A DNA stretch of 64,000 nt. Origin: CAZIWX01 sp964543125. Lineage in GTDB: Bacteria > Fidelibacterota > UBA8477. Shown one piece after another: positions 26,801 to 35,681 of this stretch. The position numbers were made by a program, and so were the translations under genes. Within the stretch, counting starts at the first letter, position 1. Every line of letters begins with the position of its first letter. The notes beneath the pieces were generated by a model, which was given only the letters and a program-made list of their open reading frames with translations, searched no databases and had not been told where the DNA came from. The stretch is from contig CAZIWX010000001.1 in assembly GCA_964543125.1 (NCBI GenBank), positions 1-64,000 of the forward strand, given 5' to 3'.

Positions 26801-27390
26801 TCATTGATCATGGCTTTAATGATTTCATCATCGAGCGCTTCAATTTTCATGACTTCGTGGGAGGTTCGGAATCCATCAAAAAAATGAACGAAAGGCACTC
26901 GGGCCGCCAAGGTTGCTGCCTGGGAAATAAGCGCATTGTCCATGACTTCCTGCACCGATCCCGAAGCCAGTTGGGCAAATCCGGTCATGCGCGTGGCCAT
27001 CACATCACTGTGGTCACCGAAAATGGACAAAGCATGGGCGGCAACTGACCGGGCCGCTACATGAAAAACAGTAGGCGTCAACTCTCCGGCGATTTTAAAC
27101 ATGTTAGGGATCATGAGCAGCAATCCCTGGGATGCGGTAAAGGTTGTTGTGAGTGCACCCGTTTGCAGGGCTCCGTGAACGGCGCCCGAAGCACCACCCT
27201 CACTCTGCATTTCTATCACATCGGGGACTGTGCCCCAGATATTGGTTTTGCCCGCGGCGGACCAGAGGTCGGCCCACTCACCCATATTTGATGATGGTGT
27301 AATGGGATAAATTGCACACACCTCGTTTGTTTTGTGGGCCACAAACGCGGCTGCTTCGTTACCATCGATCATAACCATGTTTTTAGCCAT
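23821..27390 (-). CDS. nifJ: Pyruvate:ferredoxin (flavodoxin) oxidoreductase
   Basis: A 1189-residue single-chain PFOR of usual length and complete domain order. Domain I carries ICAIYPITPSSNMGE-type residues and IWGTVPDVIEMQSEGG. Later comes the gamma-type domain (GSDGTVGANKNSIKIIG). The 2[4Fe-4S] ferredoxin domain has CIQCNKCILACP and CTGCEICVDVCP. The C-terminal ThDP domain has CAGCGETPY, ANATGCSSIYGG and SNTGGQASKATPLG. It cleaves pyruvate with CoA to acetyl-CoA, CO2 and reduced ferredoxin in the cytoplasm and points to anaerobic metabolism. AGGAGGT lies ten bases before the ATG. Confidence 0.97.
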   Translation of the reverse strand: MAKNMVMIDGNEAAAFVAHKTNEVCAIYPITPSSNMGEWADLWSAAGKTNIWGTVPDVIEMQSEGGASGAVHGALQTGALTTTFTASQGLLLMIPNMFKIAGELTPTVFHVAARSVAAHALSIFGDHSDVMATRMTGFAQLASGSVQEVMDNALISQAATLAARVPFVHFFDGFRTSHEVMKIEALDDEIIKAMINDDLVIAHRQRALNPNKPVLRGTAQNPDVFFQVRETVNPYYDQAPAIVQAAMDQFGKLTGRQYHLFDYVGAPAAERIIILMGSGAEAAQETAEFLAASGEKVGVLKVRLYRPFSVKAFIDAIPKSAKSIAVLDRTKEAGGPGEPLYLDVVTALMETASKGALPFNSMPKVSGGRYGLSSKEFTPGMVKGVFDELLNEMPKNHFTIGINDDIGHTSLTYDPDFSINEDTVFRSMFYGLGSDGTVGANKNSIKIIGEETDYNAQGYFVYDSKKSGSMTVSHLRFGKNPIHSTYLVNKANFLACHRFVFLETQDILKHAERGATFLLNAPYTADEVWDKIPRDIQQGIIDKNLKLYTIDALKVARETGMGVRINTIMQTCFFALSGVLERDEAIAKIKNAIKKTYGTKGDEIVRMNFKAVDQTLANLYRVEVRSVSGKPRESSVVSDTAPQFVKDVTAMMIAGKGDDLPVSAFPDDGTWPTATAQWEKRNIAAEIPVWDKDICIQCNKCILACPHGVIRAKVYADKLVKEAPATFQWTKVRGREWEAGEVYTLQVAVEDCTGCEICVDVCPVKDKSNVSRKAINMEPQLPLRETERENWDFFLKLPEVDRSRLKHHTVKGSQLLQPLFEFSGACAGCGETPYVKLASQLFGDRMVIANATGCSSIYGGNLPTTPWTKNREGRGPSWSNSLFEDNAEFGLGFRLTIDKHQQYAHELLTGLKAAGLIKSDLADAILKAAQSDEPGIYDQRNRVAQLNKILTGLTDSRAKRLLSVSENLVKKSVWIMGGDGWAYDIGYGGLDHVLASGRDVNVLVLDTEVYSNTGGQASKATPLGAVAKFAAAGKPNNKKDLGMMAMNYGYVYVAQVAMGSNDAQTVRAFMEAEAYPGPSLIIAYSHCIAHGINMSKGMQQQKLAVETGHWPLYRYNPQMAAEGHNPLKLDSKPPTRHFREYAYNETRYKMLTKSMPERAQRLLVEAEKAAKHRYDYYRKLANLSPEPEA

Positions 27391-27825
27391 ATTTGAACTT
27401 ACCTCCTCTTGAGTCCGTTTTTAGCGCAAATGCCTATTTCCATATCAATTTCATTTTTCCGACTCAACCATTGCAGGCTCCGACTTTAATAGGTGATAAT
27501 ATTCACTATTTCAAGCATGATTCCGTAAATCTGTAAGTAACTTAAAGTGCGCATACCAAGGACTTTAGCACAATATCCGTGCCAGAATGGAATGTAAAAT
27601 ATTACAAACAAACTAGGCTCGCGAAGGTGGCGATTTAAGCTCTTGAAATATATGACCTTGGTTGTCACAATAGCGTAACTCTGAATTGAACTACGAGTTC
27701 CAGCATCCCCTTCCGTAATATGACTCACCCGGCGGAATGGCATACATTCTCAGAATAGAGAAATCCTATCGTGGAATGGCAATTCACGGTTGACCGGAAG
27801 GGGATTTCAACGAACTTTACTCCCC
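27391..27825. other. Divergent intergenic region between nifJ and UDG
   Basis: About 435 bases. It carries the nifJ ribosome site and must hold promoters in both directions. An open frame at 27486-27743 on the minus strand was judged not to be a gene. No repeats or operators stood out. Confidence 0.4.
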
Positions 27826-28443
27826 ATGCCGGACACTCATTCGAAACTTAATGAATTCTTAGCCGAAGTGCGGGCGTGTCGGGTTTGTGCCGGCATCATT
27901 CCTGAACCACACCCTGTTTTTCAATTCCAGCCAACCGCTAAAATATTGATTGTGGGGCAGGCGCCCGGACGCAGGGTGCATGAAACGGGGACTCCCTGGA
28001 ATGATCCCAGCGGCGATTTTTTACGCAACTGGATGGGGATGAGCCGCGAAAAGTTTTACGATGATATGCTGATCGCGATTATTCCTTCGGGCTTATGTTT
28101 TCCGGGTACCGAAAGCGGGCAAGGCGATCTACCGCCACCCGGGATTTGCTATAAGACCTGGCATCATCGTTTCCTGACCTGGCTTGACCCGCAGATAATT
28201 TTGGCGATAGGGAAATATGCTATCCAAAATTATCTAAAAACCACTGATCCGGTGGGAACCGTCGTGGCCAATTGGCGCTATTATCTCCATGAGGAAAAAA
28301 TATTTCCTTTACCGCATCCCAGTCCCCGGAATCGAAAATGGCTGTCAGACCGTCCCTGGTTCGCGGAGGAAGTAATCCCGGGACTACGGACCGCCTTAAC
28401 CCGAATATTTCACGAATCGTCTCAGCCTGACCGGCTATCTTAA
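27826..28443 (+). CDS. Fe-S uracil-DNA glycosylase family protein
   Basis: A 205-residue protein of the uracil-DNA glycosylase superfamily. It has the substrate loop motif GQAPGRRVHETGTPWNDPSG and the late LPHPSPRN motif. Four cysteines (ACRVC near the start, and two, 17 apart, in GLCFPG and PGICYK) fit a [4Fe-4S] cluster as in families 4 and 5. It would remove uracil or related lesions from DNA. ATG 27826 is preferred to the upstream TTG at 27790. No strong ribosome site is visible for either. Confidence 0.85.
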   Translation: MPDTHSKLNEFLAEVRACRVCAGIIPEPHPVFQFQPTAKILIVGQAPGRRVHETGTPWNDPSGDFLRNWMGMSREKFYDDMLIAIIPSGLCFPGTESGQGDLPPPGICYKTWHHRFLTWLDPQIILAIGKYAIQNYLKTTDPVGTVVANWRYYLHEEKIFPLPHPSPRNRKWLSDRPWFAEEVIPGLRTALTRIFHESSQPDRLS

Positions 28444-28671
28444 TCCCCAAGGCGTTGATCAGTATAAACTCATCCTCACCGGTCAGGCCGGCGGTTTCCG
28501 GGTGGTTTGCCCGCCCGCATTGTCAGAAATCAAAATTCCTCAGTCAGTTTTAGCCAAAGAACCAATTACATTTTTGCACGATTTCCGTAACAGACGGATT
28601 CACGATGCATTACTTTCGTCTCTGTGCCCGCTCGTGAAATATTCGAGCTAACGACGCGGCTGCTATAAAAA

Positions 28672-28697
28672 AAGAACGGCACGCAGATGCCGTTCTT
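28672..28697 (-). terminator. Terminator after T9SS protein
   Basis: A ten-base-pair perfect stem, AAGAACGGCA / TGCCGTTCTT, followed on the minus strand by T residues. It is 24 bases after the stop codon at 28722. Confidence 0.85.
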
Positions 28698-28721
28698 GGG
28701 GTAAACATTTTTTATGCAATA

Positions 28722-30116
28722 CTACTTGAGATATAAAACCTTCTGTGTGACCAGCCGGTTGCCATTGGAAAGTCGAACGAAGTATAATCCTGAAGATTGT
28801 CTGGTTGGAGACCACGGACGGGAATACAATCCGGCCGGTAAGGTCTCATTAAGCAGGGTCGTAACCAGGTGGCCGTTCAGATCATAAATCGATAAGGTGA
28901 TTTTACCGGGTGAATCCAAGGTGAACGAAATAGTCGTCGTGGGATTGAACGGGTTGGGGTAACAGGCATTCAGCGTAAACTGACTCGGTTCAACAATTGG
29001 TTCGGTTGTGACTCCGACAAATGGTTCGGAGGATAAATGGAAACTTCCATTTTCCAGTGGCAGCACGGCCTGTGGGGATCCTAACGGAATCATTTGTGCA
29101 CTAAAGGTGCCGTCCCAAGCCGCGCTGGTGCGGGTAAAATCAACCGTTCCGGATAGACCCACATAGAGATTCTCTGAAATCAGACTGTCAAGAGTCCCAA
29201 AATCCGGATTTGTTATGATCAATAGCAAATCCGTAAGGGTTGCTTGAGGCAGGTAAAAACACTGGGATTCAGGAAACGTCGTTCCGGGCGGGGCAATGGA
29301 GACGGTCCCGGACTCCAGGGGCTCGATCGTTCTTACCCTGAGACCAAAAATATTATACTCACCGGTAGTGACTTGCCGATACGCAACGAGGGAGTAATTG
29401 CTGGTATCACCGGACATCGTGGTAATTCCCGTAGCGCCCGCTGATGAATTCACCGGATCAAAGTTACCCGTTGCATCCAAATGAGTGCCGTCAAAATCAA
29501 AGCTCACACTCCCGGCAACATAATCGGGCACCGGCATTGTATTTTGAAAGGTTCCGGACCCGTTGCCAATTAAGTAAGCCTGAAGTGATCCCGTATCGAA
29601 AACAGCGCCGGTGAATCCGATACTGATTTCACCATCCGAAATTGAACTGACGGTGATATTTCCCATGGTTGAAAGGCGAACACTCATGGTCAGGAGACTG
29701 TCCAAATCACCGCCGCCATTGATAATCGCATCAACGAAACCGGCATCCACCTGAGGTATCCAGCCGTACAACACGGGTAATCCCGCAAAAGGATTTATCA
29801 GATAAGTGCGGTCGTTGATGGTTCCCGTATCGCTGATGGACAGGACAAACACATCGGCCATAACCGTGCTCGAATCAGAAGGGCTCAGTTGATAAGCCAG
29901 CGCTATAAAAAGCGATGTATCCCCGTTCGTCGAAATAAAAGCGCCACTCCCTGCGGCTGTATCGGACGTCGGGAGAATCGACCCGGATACCGCCCAGCTC
30001 TGATTGGGAATAACGGTTCCGTACGAAAAACTAAGGGAACCCTGATTGTACAAATTTTGACCGATCACCGAGTTGATAACAACTATAAATAACATGATTT
30101 TAATGAATTTGGCCAT
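28722..30116 (-). CDS. Secreted protein with duplicated domain and T9SS sorting domain
   Basis: A 464-residue protein with a signal peptide (KIMLFIVVINSVIGQ). The middle contains two related beta-rich units of about 150 residues. Each starts with a GSLSFSYGT / GSVSFDFDGT motif and carries LDSLLTMSV / LDSLISENLYVGL and AYLIGNG / SAQMIPLG-type endings. The C-terminal sorting domain (CYPNPFNPTTTISF ... SSGLYFVRLSNG) marks type IX export. No catalytic residues are apparent and the function is unknown; a surface structural or adhesive role is plausible. Confidence 0.8.
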   Translation of the reverse strand: MAKFIKIMLFIVVINSVIGQNLYNQGSLSFSYGTVIPNQSWAVSGSILPTSDTAAGSGAFISTNGDTSLFIALAYQLSPSDSSTVMADVFVLSISDTGTINDRTYLINPFAGLPVLYGWIPQVDAGFVDAIINGGGDLDSLLTMSVRLSTMGNITVSSISDGEISIGFTGAVFDTGSLQAYLIGNGSGTFQNTMPVPDYVAGSVSFDFDGTHLDATGNFDPVNSSAGATGITTMSGDTSNYSLVAYRQVTTGEYNIFGLRVRTIEPLESGTVSIAPPGTTFPESQCFYLPQATLTDLLLIITNPDFGTLDSLISENLYVGLSGTVDFTRTSAAWDGTFSAQMIPLGSPQAVLPLENGSFHLSSEPFVGVTTEPIVEPSQFTLNACYPNPFNPTTTISFTLDSPGKITLSIYDLNGHLVTTLLNETLPAGLYSRPWSPTRQSSGLYFVRLSNGNRLVTQKVLYLK

Positions 30117-30196
30117 GATATTTGTTTCCTCCCTATTATATCACTGCCTGGTGAGTCGTTTTAGGTGTCAAGGGGAAATGTAACTGAAATAACTTT

Positions 30197-31504
30197 TCAG
30201 AGATAGTATTTAAATCCGAACATGAACCGCGTCACACTATGGTCCGTCAGGGCCGGGATTGCCACTCCATGAGCTGAATCATAGACCAGTAATGATGTTG
30301 ACTGGAACGTCGAATACTGAAGCCCCAGAATAATTTCATATTCGGTACCGGGATTGAATCCCAGATTAAAATCAAACCGCAAGATGTCGCTGGTGGCATT
30401 TCGCTGGGGCTGATTCATTTTAGAAAACCCGATCTGCAGGGAACCATCCCGTGCGAAAAAGCGCATACTGGCAAAGTATTCATTGGAAGGCTGAAGCAAG
30501 GCGGAAATGTCAGCATTAATTACAGGATCTTTGCTGGTCGAGTCAGGCAGGATGATCAGGTTTGAGGAAAAGTTGATTTTATTGTAGGTGTGGTAGCGGT
30601 ACCCCACTGAAAAATAAACCGGGGTGTACCTGAAGGATAGTCCGGCTCCAAAACGCCAGGGACCGGTCAATTTGTAGGTCAGGTGATCCTTGGCAAAACC
30701 GTGATAATCATCTATTGGAAAGTCGCCAATCTGAATGGTGTCCTTAAGACTGGATTCATCCACGGAGATGAAAGCGGGTGTTTCAATCGTACCGCCCAGG
30801 AGGAGTTCATGAGGAAATTGGATCACAATTCCGGTCTTAAGATTCCATCCCTTGTAATCGGAAGTATAGGCCAGGGAATCAACATAGCGTTGAAAGAAAT
30901 TCCAGATCTGATTCGGATCCTCTTCCACATAGGATTGAGAATAAATATTGGTGCCGTACAAATATGTAAAAGTTGTGCCCAGGCTAACATTTTTCTTGAA
31001 CAGTACCCCCGTTCCCAACGACACGCCATACAAACTACCCGTTTCGAACAGGTGATAGTCTTTATTCCGAAGTTGATCTTCGGTCTGATCATAAAAACCC
31101 AGGTGGGCTTCCCGGTCGAACTGGTAAACCGGCTGAACACCCGCGGCCCAAACCCAGCTCCCACGATACACCGGTACCGGATAAACGCCAGCCAATTCAT
31201 TAAACCGAAAGCTGTTGCGGATGGATGAATCAGAAAAGGTATTCAGGAACAACGTTGATCCCCTCACATGATCCACGCTCAAGTCTGTATAAATAGCCGG
31301 GCGAGTGATAAAAGTCAGGGCAGCCGGATTGACCAACAAAGCTTCCTGATCAAAAACGCCCACATTGTCACCCACCACGCGGGAGGCGCCACGGCCTTGC
31401 ATACCCCAGAAAGGACGCAGCGCGTCCAAGTAATTTTGGCCGAAACCACTGCTCTTGAATAGAAGAAGGAAAAATAGTAAGGCTGACGCCTTGGAGGGAT
31501 TCAT
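30197..31504 (-). CDS. Predicted outer-membrane beta-barrel protein
   Basis: A 435-residue protein with a signal peptide (ALLFFLLLFKSSGFGQ) and a series of alternating hydrophobic strands ending in a short aromatic terminus (FMFGFKYYL), as in FadL/PorV-like barrels. The early NPAAL segment is typical of this barrel group. PorV-like proteins shuttle type IX secretion substrates in Bacteroidota, but the family level was not settled here. It lies between a Gly/Tyr-rich lipoprotein gene and a T9SS substrate gene on the same strand. Confidence 0.65.
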   Translation of the reverse strand: MNPSKASALLFFLLLFKSSGFGQNYLDALRPFWGMQGRGASRVVGDNVGVFDQEALLVNPAALTFITRPAIYTDLSVDHVRGSTLFLNTFSDSSIRNSFRFNELAGVYPVPVYRGSWVWAAGVQPVYQFDREAHLGFYDQTEDQLRNKDYHLFETGSLYGVSLGTGVLFKKNVSLGTTFTYLYGTNIYSQSYVEEDPNQIWNFFQRYVDSLAYTSDYKGWNLKTGIVIQFPHELLLGGTIETPAFISVDESSLKDTIQIGDFPIDDYHGFAKDHLTYKLTGPWRFGAGLSFRYTPVYFSVGYRYHTYNKINFSSNLIILPDSTSKDPVINADISALLQPSNEYFASMRFFARDGSLQIGFSKMNQPQRNATSDILRFDFNLGFNPGTEYEIILGLQYSTFQSTSLLVYDSAHGVAIPALTDHSVTRFMFGFKYYL

Positions 31505-31510
31505 GCCGGA

Positions 31511-32302
31511 TTAGCGGCGTTCGCCACTGCCACCCGCAGCGTGTTGTTTCCGGTTTTGATTGGCGGGTTGTTCAGTCTTGCCACTGTCATTCGGGGCATC
31601 GGCGGCCGCGGGCTTGACCACGGATGGAGACGGTGTGGTGCTCGACCGGGCTGGCGTGGAAACATCCGGCGCGGCTACCGGAACCGCGTTGGGTGGAGGT
31701 GTTTGCGTCGAAAAATCGATCTTGTTTTTATGTGGCGCCGCCAATGGAAGAACGGGATTCGGCTCCTCGTTGGATTTTTCCGGATTGTCACCGGATTCGC
31801 CGGGTACGGGTGCCGTATTCAACTGTTGCTGAAGTAATACGGTCAAGGGAGACACCGGAACCGGACGGGCTCCGGTCTCACCCAGGGCTGATCCCCGGCC
31901 AACTTCACGTGCCTCGTGGAGTTGAGCCGCCGGACTGAGTTTACCAAACCCATAGCTGGGATAGTAAACATAGCCATCATAATACGGATTATACTGAATT
32001 CCAGGTGAATATCCTCCGTAAGGATTCCCATAATAACCGAAGCCATAATCAAAACTCGAAAACGGATCATTGGCGCCGTAGCCATAGCCGGGATAGGAAG
32101 GTTCCCACCAGGGATCCCAGGCTGAACCACTACCTAAAAATGGTTGTGACTGATACAAAAGATCAGCCCCCACAATACCCCGAATAATATTATCGTGTGC
32201 TTCGGGCGGTGTCATTACGATGGTGTAGCACCCCTGCAGAAGCAGAAAAGCGGAGATGATCATTATATGGATTGTACGGCGCACAGTGGTGGAAATTACC
32301 AA
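31511..32302 (-). CDS. Gly/Tyr/Pro-rich lipoprotein, unknown function
   Basis: A 263-residue protein with a lipoprotein signal (IHIMIISAFLLLQGC). The mature part is low complexity: a Tyr/Gly/Pro-rich segment (WEPSYPGYGYGAND and similar) and then a Pro/Ala/Thr/Ser-rich C-terminal half. Such proteins are often surface-exposed spacers. The start is uncertain: TTG 32302 gives the longest frame, while GTG at 32284 gives a compact lipoprotein signal. The gene is just upstream of the barrel gene (6 bases apart) and may form a surface assembly with it. Confidence 0.6.
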   Translation of the reverse strand: MVISTTVRRTIHIMIISAFLLLQGCYTIVMTPPEAHDNIIRGIVGADLLYQSQPFLGSGSAWDPWWEPSYPGYGYGANDPFSSFDYGFGYYGNPYGGYSPGIQYNPYYDGYVYYPSYGFGKLSPAAQLHEAREVGRGSALGETGARPVPVSPLTVLLQQQLNTAPVPGESGDNPEKSNEEPNPVLPLAAPHKNKIDFSTQTPPPNAVPVAAPDVSTPARSSTTPSPSVVKPAAADAPNDSGKTEQPANQNRKQHAAGGSGERR

Positions 32303-32364
32303 TCCTTCAGCAGTTTGTCAAGCATTGCCGGATTAACCAATCGGGGAATCTCCCCTATCACTAT

Positions 32365-33255
32365 TCAACCCTTTAGACGCCAAAATGTTTTATACTTGCG
32401 ACGCTTGAGAGCCAGATAGAGACCTGACAGAATTACACTCCCACCAACCCAGGTCGCCGGAGCAACGCCCTCACTTAAAAACAAAAAGGCCAGGAACGCC
32501 GATTCTGGCGGTTCCAGGAGCATTAATAATGAGACCCGGGTCGGTCCCAATTGCTTCACGCCCCAGTTAAAAATGGTATGTCCACCCACCGTGGGAAACA
32601 GGATCAGCAGTGCTAAAAATATGGCTTCAGCGGGTGTGTTAGGTAAAAAGTTATATCCCTGTGAAACAGCCCAGATAAATAATATTAGAGCCGCTGAAAA
32701 ATAGGTTACCACTACATGATCAACGGTATTGAGAATATTTCGCGACCGATGGCTGAACAAGAAATAGAGCGCTTCAAACAGCCCCCCACCCAGTGCCAGC
32801 AAATTACCCCAAAATCCGGTTTGAGCCTGTAAAGCCTGCCATTGAATTACAGTTGTACCCATTAGTGCCAGGGCAATACCCCAAATTTCCGGCCGCGAAA
32901 GCGGCAGGCGAAAGACAAAGCGAGCTAAAATGGCTACAAAAATAGGGTGAGTCGCTACCAGCAGGACCGAATTGGATACGCTGGTGTAATACAGTGAAGA
33001 TATCCATAAGCCAAAGTGAAAGGCTAAAGCCACTCCGGAAATAGCGGAATTCTTAAATGCACGCCACTCGGGACGTTTTCCGGTCCTCCGGAATAAGAAA
33101 AACGGCAGAAAAAACAGTCCTGCGCCAAACACCCGGTACCACCCAACCACGATGGGTGACATATCCGGGACCAGACGTATCCACAGGGCTCCCGTGGAAG
33201 CCAGGAGTGTTCCGAATAAGACAATAAATCCCGCCTGCGTCTTGGTGGGTTGCAT
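32365..33255 (-). CDS. EamA-family (DMT) transporter
   Basis: A 296-residue protein with ten hydrophobic segments in two EamA repeats (GFIVLFGTLLASTGALWIRL in the first, AALILFIWAVSQGYNFL in the second). DMT-family proteins export small metabolites or drugs across the inner membrane. The frame stays open to 33459, but the part above 33255 lies over the Yip1 gene and is not membrane-like, so ATG 33255 is the start. It is 11 bases after the Yip1 stop. Confidence 0.85.
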   Translation of the reverse strand: MQPTKTQAGFIVLFGTLLASTGALWIRLVPDMSPIVVGWYRVFGAGLFFLPFFLFRRTGKRPEWRAFKNSAISGVALAFHFGLWISSLYYTSVSNSVLLVATHPIFVAILARFVFRLPLSRPEIWGIALALMGTTVIQWQALQAQTGFWGNLLALGGGLFEALYFLFSHRSRNILNTVDHVVVTYFSAALILFIWAVSQGYNFLPNTPAEAIFLALLILFPTVGGHTIFNWGVKQLGPTRVSLLMLLEPPESAFLAFLFLSEGVAPATWVGGSVILSGLYLALKRRKYKTFWRLKG

Positions 33256-33266
33256 GGTAAATCCGA

Positions 33267-33920
33267 TCAGGGAGCGAAGGTAATGGCCGCGAGGAAGGAA
33301 ATCAGGAACAGGCCAAACACACCGAGTAGATTTGCCAAGATGAATACACCGATAAATCGACCGGTTGTGAGTCCGTAAATGGTTCGAAAACCGTTTACCA
33401 GTAAATACACACCAAAAGCCATATAGATCAAGCCACCAATGCCCGGCAAAAGCATCCACACCGATGCCGTTCCGTTGGCGTAGGCAATAATCCTGAATAC
33501 GGTGCTGTAAGGATATATACCGTGTCCTAACATTCCTAAAGCGAGATGCATGAAAAAAGCACTGGCGAATTGTTGGATAATGACAGCGAGAGGCATGGAA
33601 ATAAGAATGATTTGGTTCCAGTCATATCCCCCGCCCAGCATTTCCAGCATTTCGGGTGGAAGCACCAGAATCCGGCCACTGAAAAGGCCGGTGATCAGAA
33701 GCGATAAGACGAAGCAGATTATTTGCATAAAAACTGAATATTGCAGCGGACCGGCGATTTGCCCCCGGCGCCGCATCAGCGCAAAAACTTCCGCGGGCCG
33801 CTGAATAAACATTCGAATTGTTAGCACCAGCGTTAGAAAAAACCCTGCTGTTTCGCGCTTCTCCCACGGTGGGCCATCTATGATCAGGGATTCATGGAAA
33901 TTCGGTTGGTCGGTGTTCAA
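33267..33920 (-). CDS. Yip1-family membrane protein
   Basis: A 217-residue protein with about five transmembrane helices. It has the Yip1 hallmark N-terminal segment before the first helix (TIRMFIQRPAEVFALMR) and repeated helices ending IGVFILANLLGVFGLFLISF. Bacterial Yip1 proteins have no settled function. It begins an apparent two-gene transcript with the EamA gene. Confidence 0.8.
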   Translation of the reverse strand: MNTDQPNFHESLIIDGPPWEKRETAGFFLTLVLTIRMFIQRPAEVFALMRRRGQIAGPLQYSVFMQIICFVLSLLITGLFSGRILVLPPEMLEMLGGGYDWNQIILISMPLAVIIQQFASAFFMHLALGMLGHGIYPYSTVFRIIAYANGTASVWMLLPGIGGLIYMAFGVYLLVNGFRTIYGLTTGRFIGVFILANLLGVFGLFLISFLAAITFAP

Positions 33921-34024
33921 ATCTCATCCTATCCTGCTAATCGATTGGTTCAAATCCGGATGAACCCCCAAATTTAGTCCGTGGAGTGGCTGAAGCTATC
34001 GGATTCCCGAGGTTCGAGGATACT

Positions 34025-34049
34025 AAAAAGCCACCCGGATATTGGTGGC
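34025..34049 (-). terminator. Terminator after the subtilase gene
   Basis: A six-base-pair stem GCCACC / GGTGGC with an eight-base loop and five T residues on the minus strand, about 30 bases after the subtilase stop codon. Confidence 0.7.
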
Positions 34050-34079
34050 ATTCTAAAGATCAGTATTTATACGCCGGTG

Positions 34080-35681
34080 CTAATAAGTCAGGATCAAATT
34101 TACCAGTTGGACTGCATCGAGAACATTGACAAGGCCATCCAGATTAATATCGGCCCGTTCAATTTGGGAGGGCAGCAGATTCATTCCACTAAGAATCCAG
34201 TTCACCATGAGTACAACATCCCCAATATTGATTTGCCCATCCTGGGTTAGATCGCCGGTATCGATGTCAAAATTATAATTGATGGCCGCCATAACATCAA
34301 TCAAGCCGAACCCATAGTTATTGTCGGGCGATTCGGCGTTATCAGCCATAGCCATGAGAGCTTCCCGCACCATCATGGGGGTCCAGGTTGGATGAGCCTG
34401 TAAGACTAAGGCAGAAGCTCCGGCAACCAACGGTGTAGATAAACTGGTTCCGCTGGCATGAATAAATGCCGAAGTAGTACTCGAACCAGCCGCGTAAGTA
34501 TAGACACCCCGCGCCACTACTTCAGGTTTAAGCCGGCCATCAGCCGTGGGGCCGGGTGAACTGAAACCGGCAATGATATCTTCACTGTTTACAGCGCCCA
34601 CACTGATCACGCTATCCGCATCAGCGGGTGCAATAATATGACCCCAATCGGTGCCCCCTTCATTCCCGGCAGCGGTGACACAAACCATCCCCAGGCTGGC
34701 CGCAATATCCATCGCTTGCGTCGTCAAGGCCGTATGACCATCCATCTGCTCAAAGGTGTACCAATCAATATAGCCTAACGATGATGAAACAACATCAGCC
34801 CCCAGGGCTTCGCCCCATTCCAAACCGGCGACATAATAGTCTTCCTCAATCTGGATTTCCTGATCGACGATTTCCGTTTTAGCCATGAGAAAAGAACAGT
34901 CGAAAGCAACACCCATGAAAATGCCCGGATCGTTACCACCCACAATGGACGCAGTAGCAGTGCCATGTTCCTCTTGATTGGCAGTATCGCCTTCCTGGTT
35001 ATTCGTAATGCTATCATCCTGGATAAAATCGTATTGCCCAACAATCCGGTTTGCCTGGAAAACCAGATGATCCGTGAGATAGCCGGTGTCCAGCATTAAA
35101 ACCCAAATACCGCTCCCGGTATATCCGTCCGCATGTGCCGCAATCGCGTTAATCTGGTCCAACTGACCGTAACTGGCGCCGTAATTCTCAAAAGCCACAT
35201 TAACGTCGTTGGGATTGATATCCCCCCGCTCAACATTCTTTAAGAATCGCCTGGAAACCCGAATGACCCGTTTTGTCTTTTTCACCATGGGAAGTGCTCC
35301 GATAACGGATTCTTCATCATCGGTAGCCATCACTGAAATCGCATTGAACCAACGACTCACCGTCCGTACCGGTACTCCCAACGCCTGGATTTGGCTAATA
35401 TACTCCGGGGGTACATCAAGATCGATGTAGTCAATGATGCCGCGCGTGCCACGCCAAAGTCGGCGGTTGCGGGCGCGTTCCGTCAATTGTACCGGATTAA
35501 AAACGCCCCGATAATATTCTGCTTCAGCGGGTCCCTTATCATTAAAAAGAACCCAGATGGGATGCCGGCTAGGCACGGGTGTGGTCCCCGCCTTAAGGGT
35601 CGAATTCGCCCAAACTACACCACCCAGGGTTGCAAAAAGCACCACAATCAGATCGCGCCAAATTTGATCTTTTTTGAACAT
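34080..35681 (-). CDS. Subtilisin-like (S8) peptidase with C-terminal dockerin
   Basis: A 533-residue secreted subtilase. A signal peptide (DLIVVLFATLGGVVWA) and an inhibitor-like propeptide precede the catalytic triad D198 (LMLDTGY), H239 (EEHGTATAS) and S413 (SGTSLSTPLVAG), with oxyanion N340 (AAGNEGG). The last about 60 residues form a type I dockerin pair: DLTQDGQINIGDVV and ADINLDGLVNVLDAV. Dockerins bind cohesins, usually in multi-enzyme complexes, and no cohesin is seen in this window. ATG 35681 is chosen over an upstream extension of the frame to 35840, which lacks a signal peptide. Confidence 0.92.
   Translation of the reverse strand: MFKKDQIWRDLIVVLFATLGGVVWANSTLKAGTTPVPSRHPIWVLFNDKGPAEAEYYRGVFNPVQLTERARNRRLWRGTRGIIDYIDLDVPPEYISQIQALGVPVRTVSRWFNAISVMATDDEESVIGALPMVKKTKRVIRVSRRFLKNVERGDINPNDVNVAFENYGASYGQLDQINAIAAHADGYTGSGIWVLMLDTGYLTDHLVFQANRIVGQYDFIQDDSITNNQEGDTANQEEHGTATASIVGGNDPGIFMGVAFDCSFLMAKTEIVDQEIQIEEDYYVAGLEWGEALGADVVSSSLGYIDWYTFEQMDGHTALTTQAMDIAASLGMVCVTAAGNEGGTDWGHIIAPADADSVISVGAVNSEDIIAGFSSPGPTADGRLKPEVVARGVYTYAAGSSTTSAFIHASGTSLSTPLVAGASALVLQAHPTWTPMMVREALMAMADNAESPDNNYGFGLIDVMAAINYNFDIDTGDLTQDGQINIGDVVLMVNWILSGMNLLPSQIERADINLDGLVNVLDAVQLVNLILTY

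Noticed and set aside
27486..27743. 85-codon minus-strand open frame upstream of nifJ
   Set aside because: No ribosome site, no family features and atypical composition. It lies in the shared promoter region.
28400..28651. Plus-strand open stretch after the UDG gene reading NRLSLTGYLNPQGVDQYK and onward
   Set aside because: It looks protein-like but has no ATG or plausible start and overlaps the end of the UDG frame. An open run of this length could arise by chance.
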